A stretch of DNA of 64,000 bases from Trichosphaerium sp. ATCC 40318 (taxonomy: Eukaryota > Discosea > Flabellinia > Trichosidae): contig JALMLS010000131.1 of the NCBI GenBank assembly GCA_038496445.1, forward strand, positions 1 through 64,000, read 5' to 3'. Under the pieces are notes generated by a model. That model had not been told where the DNA came from. It was given only the letters and a program-made list of their open reading frames with translations, and did no database searches. Each line of letters opens with the position of its first letter. Within the stretch, counting starts at the first letter, position 1. Both the position numbers and the translations under genes were made by a program. Positions 1 through 9,473 of the stretch are shown here, piece by piece.

Positions 1-1299
1 AAATCTATATTTAGGTGTGCTGTGCTAACTTCTTTCTTTGCCCTTCTTGTACCTATCATTGGCTGGGATAACGTACAATGCACCAACCACGCACGGTTAG
101 CTGATAGTTACGAACACACACCAGCATGTATAATTCAAGGTAAAACAACAAAAAAAAAAAAGCAATTCAGTAAAAAAGTATCACGTGCTAACTTGTGACA
201 CTTAGGAACTTTCAGTTTATTCTTCGCCTATATGACAGTATACTATTGGTTTGCCGGTGGTGTTACAACTGCAATTACTTTAGCTTATACACGCATAGCA
301 GTGGCTAAACCATACACAGGTTGGAAGCGGTAAGTATATTGAGTACTTTTTGCCTTGTTTATCTATGTGTAGTTGGTTACTATGTTTCGCACCTGGTATA
401 ATTCCTTTCATATTCATTTCGGTTGCAATTTACCGAGGAGAAATAAGACCTGTAGTTTCAGTTTGTATTCCTGGTTGTACATGTATGTAATACCATGTAC
501 TAGCGAAATTTTGTTCAAGCAAAAAAAGAACAGTTTTCTAATCGCTTGCTAGTGAGTATACGAGATCAAACTTGGAATATTATAATAAGTTCTTTCTTAT
601 TTTCCATTCCTCTAATGGTAAATACTATTGCTATTGGTTATATAATTTACAAGATTACTAGAATATGTCTTGCAAATGTACGAACAAATAGTTTGCCTGT
701 GCTTTTTTTGTTTGTTTTTTCTTTGCATCATTTTTTACGTAACACGTGCAACACCGTCTTACCTTTCTACTAAGTCTAAAGTTACTCAACAAACAAAAAA
801 AGAGTACGTCAGAGCAGATATGGTTATGCTACACAGTGTACTTTCAATGTGGCTCGTAGCCCTTGGATTCTTTTTTATGGTTTCCTATTCTCTCAGAGAA
901 GATATAAAAACTACTTTTTTAACAAATTTGATATGTCAAACTAGTGGTGGAACTGGCTGCGGTACGATAGGTCATGTGTTGTAATTCTTTCTTTTAAACA
1001 CCTCAATAGGGAGCCTAGAGCTATGGCCACGATATGTTGGTATAATAGGTGTACTCGTATGGTCGTGTTGGTCGATTTTCACTGTCGGTCTTTTATTCTG
1101 TTAGTCGATTATTCTTCAATGCTATTTACTAAACCGCCACTTAGTTGTGCCCCCTAAGTTTTGGAGTGACATGAGAAATAGAGCTCTATTAAACACTGTT
1201 ACAGCATCTAGGAGTGGGACTGGCACTAATACAACACTAAATGATGGCACATCTGGAGATGGATCTCACGTACACTCTGTAGGTCGTGATACAAATTAA
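1..1299 (+). CDS. Seven-helix receptor, 3' part (5' end outside window)
   Basis: Seven exons can be joined in one frame: 1-139, 206-329, 373-482, 553-677, 775-970, 1010-1087 and 1145-1299 (stop TAA). The product has repeated hydrophobic segments of about 20 residues separated by short loops: one at the window start ending in PIIGWDNVQC, one around YWFAGGVTTAITLAYT, one at WLLCFAPGIIPFIFIS, one at IIISSFLFSIPLMVNTIAIG, one at MWLVALGFFFMVSYSL and one at YVGIIGVLVWSCWSIFTVGV. A polar Ser/Thr-rich cytoplasmic tail of about 50 residues follows. This is the topology of a G-protein-coupled receptor, and the order of segments resembles cAMP-receptor-like or frizzled-like protist receptors. The ligand cannot be inferred. 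Introns begin GTAAAA, GTAAGT, GTATGT, GTACGA, GTCATG and GTCTTT; the first and fourth contain CACGTG. Confidence 0.6.
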
Positions 1300-1643
1300 C
1301 TAAAACAATTACGCTTATAATATGCAAAAACTGTCGTTTGTAAACCTGCTGTGAGTTTTGGAACCAGAATATTTAAGATCTTTCTCGGTAGTTCAGAAAA
1401 CTATCCTTAAAAAGAAACAATTGACAAAGGTCAGAGGTCAGGTCTTGTTAGCATGACAACTTAGGCTTCAGTAAAACAATCTTGCTACTATACTATGACA
1501 AGAGAATGACTGCCATGTAGTCACTCAAATAAACTGTTAATAACGTAAGCTTAACACATTGTAGAACAGTTACATAATTAAAAAAATTTCATGGTTTTTT
1601 TTTTCGCTTTTCAAGTGGTTTACAAACAACCCAAAACTACTTG

Positions 1644-3243
1644 TTAGTAAATTATCTTATTTAACTCTTTTGCATTTTCTTCTGGGATACTACTATTACT
1701 AAACATACCACTACCAAATTCAAAACCTGCCAATCCGCCTAAAGGACAATCTTTAAACAAAGCAACATCCGAATAAAAAATCAAAACAAAACTGGGACCA
1801 TACCTGGAGCAAGACGAGGAAACACATCAGCGTGCCAATGATGTACATCTTCCATAGAATATTCATTCCCAAAATGATACTTATCAAGGTTTGTAGGTCC
1901 ATTATGAATGACAAAATTATAGTCAGGATCAGACAATGTGTTATAAAGTTTACAAAAAACTTGATGTGTAATAGATCCAAAAGAATCTATTTCAGTCTTA
2001 TTACAATTCAAGAATGAATGTGATGGGTTCAAAGGAGATATCCAAATTTGATAAGGAGTAAGAGCAGCATAAGGTACAAAAGCTACAAAGTGGTCATTTT
2101 GAGCAATAATACGTGATTTATCATCAAGCTCTTTTTTAAGTACGTCCATCATAACACGTCGTTTATGCTTCTTGTAATACATCATTGCATGATGAACACG
2201 ATCACTTAGTTCATGTGGAAGTATAGGTAACCCGACTATTTGTGAATGAGGATGAAAGAGACTTGCACCAGCTTTTCTTCCCTTGAAAAGAAGCGTTAGT
2301 TGATTCTTATTTTTTTCTTCTTTTTTGATCTAAACAAAACTTTCAAGAAGTCATACCTGGTTTTTAAACATCAATACGGATTTAACTAAATCATCCTTGC
2401 TTATTTCTGTTCCTCGTTCATGAAAGGCATGCACAAGATAATGAACTTGATCCTTTTTTGGTGGAACCAATCTTACATTATGTTCTTGGCTTTCAATAAC
2501 AACTACCAAACTATTTAGACACCAAAATGATGTATTGCAATCGGATATGTTTCAAGTTATTTCTACCTGAGTCTGTAAGGTGCTCAGACTGTACAAAACC
2601 GACAAAAACTTTTGTTTCATAAAAAAAGAAATATGTAAAAAAACCCGAGGCTATTTCTCATTACACGTGCCTTCATGATAACCCAAAGCAAGTTGTGGAT
2701 TCTGTTGTATATCTTCTTGTTCTACTAAATGATTATGCGATTCATTCTGGCAGGGTGGATGGACTACGGGGTATTTATTTCGAACTACGCGCAAATTCCA
2801 GTTTGAAGCTTTATTTTTGCGTAAATTAGCGTAAAACCGACAATAAATCAATAACACGCACCAGATTCGCCGTAATAAAGTAGATGTTCTCCAGTTTCCT
2901 TCTCGTTTCCAGGGCAAAAAGGGCACGTTGGCGTGTAGCCCTTAGGTACGCTCTTTGTCATGTTTTTCTAACGGTCTTAGAGGTAAAAATGACTATTTTG
3001 GTAATTCATTGCGCTATTTTCTCTCTAATGGTATACTACTGGTACCTCTACGCGATTAAACTGATTTGGCCTGCCAGAACGGTCTGTAGCGAAAATAACC
3101 CAGTTATTAGTCCCTGGATTATACCTGAAGAAGCTAGAACTCTTTTTGCCGTTAACGTATGAACGTGATAACCGTCTATGCCCATTATTTCGTTCAGCAC
3201 GTATACCACGTCTAGTAGCGCCGTAGGTATACTTTGACAACAT
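1644..3243 (-). CDS. ADP-glucose phosphorylase / galactose-1-phosphate uridylyltransferase-like enzyme
   Basis: HIT-superfamily nucleotidyltransferase. Reading leftward from the ATG at 3243, the spliced product shows the family's N-terminal RYNPGTNNWVIFATDRSGRP, a CPFCPGNE zinc-knuckle-like pair of cysteines, NWNLRVVRNKYP, GYHE joined to VVIESQEHN, the active-site HPHSQ triad (the histidine that carries the nucleotidyl group), a second HWHADVFPRL histidine motif, and GLAGFEFGSGM near the C terminus. HPHSQ with the GYHEVVIE context is closer to ADP-glucose phosphorylase than to Leloir GalT, which has HPHGQ; I keep both names. At least six introns. The intron after GYHE appears to start with GC (GCACGT) and runs over a CACGTG. 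The stop is TAA at 1644-1646, just downstream of a GSGMFSNSSIPEEN tail typical of the family. Confidence 0.85.
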
Positions 3244-3513
3244 TTACGCTCGCAACAAAACAATAATTTGACGTTTATGAAACTTATTTAATTCTAACAA
3301 ACTCTCCACTCTATTTGGCTACTACGCCTAGCTTGTCTTCCACATTTATCCCCTCTATTGTTACAGCTATATGATGAGAGCAACAAGCGTTGACACCTTG
3401 CGTGACAGTTTTGGTTTTTCTTCGTTTTAACGAATTGTACGTGATGCTATGGTTCGCTTGGTTCATTCATGATTTGGCGTTTGATGCATTTGTAGGCTCT
3501 AAGAAGTACTTGC

Positions 3514-3972
3514 TCATTTTAGCCTTTTTTGATCTATTAACAAGTTAGATTTTAACAATACAACCGCGTACGCAGTTTGCCACGCTTGTTCAGGTTTTAT
3601 AGCATGTTTAAACGACGATGTAGCAATCACATTGCAAATATCATTTCTCGTGATTGTTAAGCTGCTAACTCTAATAGACAATCGTAAATGCGCAGTTAAA
3701 CTGCATTTAGGTACTTTTGGTTTGGATGTTTAGCTTTTAGCGCTGTTTTTGCAACGAGCTCTCCGTTTTCAACCATCTCTTCAATAAACGCTTCTAGAAC
3801 TTGTTGAATAACCAACAGGCTGTTCCAGAGTTAAATTGTCAAAACTACTTTCTAAGTTTGTTATTACGCACCTAGGAGCACGAAATCGCGTGGTAGAACC
3901 TCTATTACTAACGTGATGCCTTACAAAGTTTTGTATTTTTTTAGTTGGTGCGTTTCTGCCCTTACTAGACAT
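3514..3972 (-). CDS. Small histone-fold protein
   Basis: Three exons join in frame: MSSKGRNAPTKKIQNF...RAP, then LLVIQQVLEAFIEEMVENGE...KHPNQ, then VSSLTITRNDICNVIATSSF to the stop at 3514. Introns are about 52 nt (donor GTGCGT) and 44 nt (donor GTACCT). The product is about 120 residues. The long amphipathic helix with EAFIEEMVENGELVAKTALKAK, a basic loop and then LTITRNDI look like helix 2, loop 2 and helix 3 of a histone fold, as in NF-Y/NC2/CENP-S-like proteins. Such proteins work as dimers on DNA, so a partner encoded elsewhere would be expected. Which subfamily it belongs to is not clear. Without the two introns the region reads as three frames, so the splice assignment is what makes it a gene. 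Confidence 0.5.
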
Positions 3973-4128
3973 TACGTTGCGCGGAATAATATGTAGCGTT
4001 AATGTAGTATCAATTTAAACAGTTTAAACTGTACAAAAGCGGTTGACCATCGTTGAATCGGGGAATTAGTAATTTACATTTTTTTTTTCGGATTTTACAG
4101 GTTCACGGCTTGCTTTTGCCACGTTTTA

Positions 4129-4931
4129 CTATACTTGTTTAAGTATCTTAATATTTTGTGTCATGCTCATAACGTGTGGCGGATCGCATCTTTCGATGAA
4201 GTCGGCAGAAGCCAAAGTAACATTATCGCTTAATTGAGAAAAAAGTGGTTGGAAAATAGTCGATTTTTCAGTTTCTGGAATGACTGTGCACTCCTTAACG
4301 CAGTGCTTAGCTATAGATAAAGCAATCTAGGAATGAGTTAGACATACTACAATGCAAAAGTGTTTGTAACAGCGTACCAGGCAATCATTCTTTCGAGATT
4401 GTTTAAGTTTAGTTCCGGAGTAATAAGCTGTCTTGCACTAATCGTTATGAGTATTATAAGCATACTTCGAGCAGTATTGACGTACTATAAGTTGTGTCTG
4501 TTGCATTAAACATACAACAAGCACAGGTCGTTGATTCTGTTTAAGGTTTTCTCCAGATTGTAACAATCTACATATTATGGCATTCAGTGCCTTTTTCTGT
4601 TTCTCTACACTCATCGATTTATCTATATCTGTGTGAAACATTGTGCTAACAAAATCTAGTAGAGGAATATCGTTGAACACATGAACCGGGAAAATAGTTT
4701 TTTTGCCGGGGTAATTATTTAAGGATTTTACAGAAGCTTTCTAAAAAAACACGTGTCAGAGGAAATATGCTAATCGCCAAAATGGCGATTGACTCTTTTT
4801 TTAGTTTACTGCAAAAACCGAAAACTTACTTTTGCTTTCAATTTTTTTAAAACTCCTTTTTGAGCTTCTAGTATATCCTCTAGCCTCTCTATACGATCTA
4901 AATATTCTTTATCATCATTGCTCCTTGACAT
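4129..4931 (-). CDS. Uncharacterised protein with N-terminal coiled coil
   Basis: Exon 1 starts MSRSNDDKEYLDRIERLEDI (coiled coil, about 34 residues) and ends at a GTAAGT donor. Exon 2 runs from KASVKSLNNYPGKKTIFPV through FNDIPLLDFVSTMFHTDIDK and QRPVLVVCLMQQTQLI. Two further introns (donors GTACGTC and GTACGCT, 48 and 51 nt) lead to an exon containing IALSIAKHCVKECTVIPETE and ending MTQNIKILKQV, stop TAG at 4129. I recognise no family. The protein is about 220 residues, helical and without a signal peptide. An alternative reading of the third exon (ARQLITPELNLNNLERM, in another frame) looks equally protein-like, so the middle of the model is uncertain. The first intron contains a CACGTG and a short perfect hairpin. 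Confidence 0.45.
4772..4790. repeat. Short perfect hairpin in an intron
   Basis: AATCGCC and GGCGATT flank an AAAAT spacer (4772-4790), giving a 7-bp stem inside intron 1 of the uncharacterised minus-strand gene. Too small to assign a function. Confidence 0.5.
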
Positions 4932-5357
4932 TTTAACAGTCTAATAGGTATGTGACCGGAGTAACGGTTTCTCGTTTAGGTATTGTTAAAGCAAGTAACG
5001 AAAAGCGTTACACAAAATGACTTAACTAACTTAAGTGAAGAGAATATTGTACAGCACACAGCTCGCTATCCTAAGGTTGCACACTGGTTTTGTCCGTACC
5101 ATTAGACGCGTAGGAAATTATTTATCCGATTCTACAAACAAAAAAAACTCAACAAGATACAGTGGACACGATTTTTTAACATGAGTGCAAACAAACATAT
5201 TGAAAGCTTTACAATTTTTTTTATTATTATTTTTTTAGGATATGTTGGTTAGTACACAACTCAAAAGACACTATGCCTTTCGACAAAGATGTAATTATGC
5301 TTGTCACTTACGATCCTCGCGACTATTGTACAAGGTTAATTCACAAAATAACAAGAA

Positions 5358-8300
5358 CTATAAAACATACGGAGGACTTGCTGAGCGGTCTCGGCTTGTA
5401 CTTCTGCTACGTGATTTGCTCTCATCCTTATCTCGCCTATCTTTGCTCTTACTACGACTTCTACTTCTTCGCCTACTAGAACGATCGCGATACGACCTGT
5501 CATATCTACCGTGAAAAAGAAAAATAAGTCTACTGTTCACAAAAAAAAAGGTCTAAGAAAAGTATGCCACCCTACCTGTCTCTACCACCTCTTCGCCTAT
5601 CACCACCACGCTCGCGGTCATAACCTCTATCTGAACGATAATCACGGCCCCTTCTTCCGCCATCACGGTACCCTCCACGACCTCTACTGCGATAACCACC
5701 GCCATAGTAGTCTCTAGAACCTTCATACCCTCCTTCGCCACCTTCCATGCCACCTTGGCCATAATAGTAACCTAGAAATTTATTAAGGGGTAAAAAACGC
5801 AAGCTACTAAAGAAAGCACATCTAACGTGGACCAAAGGTACGTTGTCACGTGAGTTCTTTAAAAAATAAATCGTACTGTAGTATTTTTTCCAATATTCTT
5901 CAATGTCTTCTTGTGAGTATTGCTGTTGTTGCTGTCTAGCTCTCTTTAACTCAGCAGGTAGACCGTCATATCCTCCTTCACGTGGGCGCTTTCTAGAGTT
6001 CTGAAAAACCCGTCAAATAACGTAACACTCAACCAAGTAAAACGACTTACATGCTTCCCGTCTCCACCTTGCTTAAATCCACCATCATTATTATACTTTT
6101 TAAAGTCCCCACCGTTTGGTGGACCATTACCATCGTGCCCAGGCTTCTTTATTAAAGACCTTGGGAATTTATCAGAGAAGTTATCTGGAGGCGGTCCTCC
6201 TTGGTTAAAGTGTTGAGGCCTGCCACCGCCACCGCCACCATCATTATCACCCTAAAGATAGGGTGAGTAAACGTTAGTTTAGATTGTATTGTTCGTACAT
6301 AGCTTCCGCCCTCTCCAGGTCTATTGGAGTATGTATTGTTCATAGAAGGCTTGAATCCCTTAATTTGTAGATTAGAAAAAAAAGAGCCAAGCACGTGTTT
6401 CACTTACGTTAGATGTACCAATAGGAACAACAGATTCACCAGTTTCCCAATTAAATCGCTCTGTAGCTCCAAATCCGCGAGCCCATCCAACCTTCATTGG
6501 ACGACCTTCAAGAAGCATATCATGGGTAGCCTATGATTCTATTAAACCAAAAAACCAAACTACAACCCAGGACCCTCCAAGATGTCTCAAAAACAGAACA
6601 ACAAAAAAAATCACGTGAAGAGGAGAAAGAAAAAAAATAGACTCAGTTCAGACTCCTTTCATTGTGTACCTCTCTAGCTTTTTCAGCACCTGCTCGATCA
6701 TAGAAATTACAGAAAGAAATGTGTTTGTGCGCCAAGTACTAAAATTGAGTTTATAAACACAATACCGTACACTACAATGTTTCTTATTAAGAAACAAACA
6801 AATACAAACCTTTACAGATCTTATAGCACCGTGTTGACAAAATATAGCAAACAACATTTCTTGGCTTACAGTAGGTGCCAGATTTCCAACAAATAATGTA
6901 GTACTTAACACTAAAAAGGAGATAATGTTAGTACAGTCTTTGTAACAATAAAAAAAATCAATGTGGCCTACCTTTACGATATCCTGGAGCTACCTGCCAA
7001 CTCCCATCACTCTCGTCTTTTGGTGGAGGTGGTAGAGAGTTCTGCTAAAGATAGTTGTAAGCACTTTTGGTCACCAAACTATTAATGTATGTGGCGTACT
7101 TGTTCTTGCTCTTGTTGATTAAATAATTGTTGTGGAGGTACAAGCATAGCTTTGTTTGACCTATTATAATGTAAGACGTAAAGAATAAAAGCTTAGGTAA
7201 CGTGGTTTTACTGTTTAACATGTCTAGCATTTAAACTTAGTACTTACGCTTGTGAAGCAATAGCTACAGCCTCTTTTGTTCTTCTCTCGGCAGCACTCTG
7301 CTGCTCTTGTCGTCTACGGTTTTCCTCTTCTTCTCGTAGTCTCTGTTGTTCTGCTATTCTACTAGCATCATCTGTTTCCTCATCATAATCGAACAGTGGG
7401 TTTGGCACCTTATTTACTGCAACAGGTTATTAGTGATCAGCGTGAGTTAAGAACTACGCTCTTATATACGAACCTTGTGGTTGTTGAATGGTCTGAATAG
7501 GTTGTGCACTTCCAGGGGGCGTTGAAGGCCGAGGAGGTGTGCGAGAACCTAAGAAATGGTAAGATATCATTCAATTGAAAGAGCAGGCTTACTGTTCAAG
7601 TTTTGGTGTCCGTTCCATCCAGCATTGTTCTGTTGGTATCCTTGTGGCGGTGGGTAGTTAGGCGGAGGTTGTTGATATTGTCTACCAAAGTCTCCTATAT
7701 CCAACAATCAATACAGACCAAAGAAAGTAGAAACTACAAAATAGATACTTACCTTGTTGATTGTAACCTTGTTGATACGAGTTTGGTGCATTTCCACCCA
7801 TATTATTCTGTTGGTATCCTCCTTGATTAGGTGGATAACCACCTTGATTAGGCCACTGGTTTTGTTGTATTTGCTGTGGTGGCATACCACCTCCTTGAAA
7901 ATTGTTTGTTGGAGGTGCTTGTTGAGGTAACTGTACACCTGCATAACAGGTAAGCGATGCATTCTACTGAAACAATACCAACAAAAAGTAAAAAAACTGG
8001 GTTTGACTCCGCAAACCGGCTGAGTATGGGTACGAGCTCAGTTCTGCTATCCTCCCGCTTACCACGATGGAAGCTTTTCCCTGCTCTGTTTCCAGCCTGA
8101 GGCGGTTTACCTCTCATTATCAACCAGGATCTCTCCACCTCCGCGGTGAAACCCCTGTTGGTCGATGGCACGAGAGGACAGAACATCAACACCCGAGGAT
8201 CCCACCTCACATCCGGTCACGTAGTCATTCCCAGTCTTTAAATGGCCTACTGCTAGTAGTTACAGGTATTCGCTACACACCCGCCGATAGAGAAATGCAA

Positions 8301-9113
8301 ACATAGACTTTTTAAACACTCGCTAGCGAGAATAAAATTTGTTGTGGGTTTGATTTGTTTTACGATCATTTCTTCCTTTACGCGGTTTACAAAAGGTACA
8401 GTACCTTCTGGTGCTTGGCCTGTCTTTGCCATAATCACCAAAGCAAGTGCTTGTAATATCTCTTGGTTGAACAAGCCTCCTTTACCCCATATACTTACAA
8501 CCTTACGCACAGAACGCTAAAGTTCGCTGTTAGTACGGAAAAAATGCATAATAAAAGAAAACGATCAAAACTTATAGTACACGCGTTAAAACGCTACAAG
8601 TCCGGTATTTTTACGCGTACCCTATCCTTTTCTACACATTCCAACACCTGAGTAATTGTAGTCACGATATTCTTTGCAAATCTATCTGCATACGTTCTGT
8701 CACTTCCATACTTGTTTCTGAATACTTTACAGATAGAATCTACAAGGTACAAACCAGACAAGCGAAATTCAGGCTGTGCCCTTGCGATGAATCGCTCGAT
8801 AAGGTACACAACATCTTTGTAATTCTATACACTACAATAAAAAGCAATTCGTTTGAAAGAAAAGAACAAATTTATTTTTTCGCCCGTTACAAAAGTTACA
8901 AAGGCACAAAACGAAGTTTTTTTCTAATTTGCTAAAACGCTCTTTTCCTTCATTAATACAAACTACAGTACACAGGTACGAAACAATACATACTTTGCGA
9001 TACTTCAGAGCTAGTTTTGTAACCGAAGCTACACGACGAGCAGATACTGGCGGTTTTTTCTTAGATATTGCTGCCAATTCTTCTGTGAGTTCGTCTTCGC
9101 CATCCCATGACAT
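5358..9113 (-). CDS. CID-RRM transcription-termination/RNA-processing factor (Nrd1/Seb1/SCAF4-8 type)
   Basis: Many-exon gene starting MSWDGEDELTEELAAISKKK at 9113. Domains in order: an N-terminal CID (CTD-interacting domain; KPPVSARRVASVTKLALKYR, then FRLSGLYLVDSICKVFRNKY, then IWGKGGLFNQEILQALALV); Gln/Asn/Pro-rich repeats (NQWPNQGGYPPNQGGYQQ); an acidic-basic coiled coil (EEENRRRQEQQSAAERRTKE); one RRM starting TTLFVGNLAPTVSQEM and followed by the hallmark MKVGWARGFG...WETGESVVPI; glycine-rich linkers; RGG repeats (GGYRDGGRRGRDYRSDRGYD); and an RS tail ending SASPPYVL. CID plus a single RRM with the VGWARGFG extension is the layout of proteins that bind phosphorylated RNA polymerase II CTD and nascent RNA to direct termination and 3' processing. 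One unusually long intron (about 490 nt) holds the SRP RNA gene. Exon count and internal junctions are approximate. Confidence 0.88.
7990..7996 (-). terminator. Pol III T-run terminator of SRP RNA
   Basis: Seven consecutive T on the minus strand directly after the end of the SRP RNA 3' stem, the canonical Pol III stop signal. Confidence 0.75.
7994..8285 (-). ncRNA. Signal recognition particle (7SL) RNA
   Basis: GC-rich island in an AT-rich intron, about 290 nt. Reading the minus strand: the 5' Alu domain contains GTAGCGAATACCTGTAAC, close to the start of metazoan 7SL and carrying the UGUNR motif bound by SRP9/14. The S domain contains CCGC-GGAG-GTGG, a short stem with a GNAR tetraloop as in helix 6 (SRP19 site). 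It is followed by GGTAAACC and the helix 8 core CTGGAAACAGAGCAGG (GGAAAC/AGCA internal loop bound by SRP54), then GGATAGC. The transcript should end at the T7 run at 7990-7996, a Pol III terminator. A TATA-like TTTAAAA lies 24-30 nt upstream. The exact 5' end is estimated. It lies on the same strand as the CID-RRM host gene. Confidence 0.92.
8309..8330 (-). promoter_or_regulatory. Probable Pol III upstream promoter of the SRP RNA gene
   Basis: TTTAAAA at 8309-8315 lies 24-30 nt upstream of the estimated SRP RNA start, the usual TATA position for upstream-driven Pol III genes. Immediately further upstream is a perfect 12-bp palindrome CTCGCTAGCGAG (8319-8330), which could be a proximal sequence element. 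This is positional evidence only. Confidence 0.4.
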
Positions 9114-9392
9114 GGTAATATTTATCTAATTGACTTCACGCAATGGCAGAGAGTTCGCTAAATACAAGCCAAGAATGATAGTCAAACAATTTATGTAGAC
9201 TTTGAACTGAGACACCAGCATCGTAGTGACGTTAAACACGAGTTTGTTAGTTCGCTAGCCGCATTTTGTTATTAGTTTTGACCTGTGGTGTCTAAAATGC
9301 CAAATGAGATTACTGGATTGCTTACGGCTACTAGTTAGCTACCGTAGAGCTAAAAGCGCATTAAAGTAAGTTTTGACACGAAATGTTTCAAC

Positions 9393-9416
9393 TAATGATG
9401 TTGGTTTAAGAATAAA
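9393..9416 (+). repeat. hAT left terminal inverted repeat
   Basis: 24-bp terminal inverted repeat matching the reverse complement of 11875-11898; preceded by the target duplication GTTTCAAC at 9385-9392. Confidence 0.93.
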
Positions 9417-9473
9417 CTGCAAATTCATATTTATTTGGAAGTGGTCAAAAGTTATTTTTATTTATTCATATAA

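Noticed and set aside
3514-3972. Apparent frameshifted pseudogene
   Set aside because: Two introns of ordinary size and donor sequence restore one continuous protein, so decay need not be invoked.
8067-8306. Plus-strand open frame of 79 codons and a minus-strand frame of 120 codons in a GC-rich stretch
   Set aside because: The stretch is the SRP RNA gene; the frames are open only because of its base composition.
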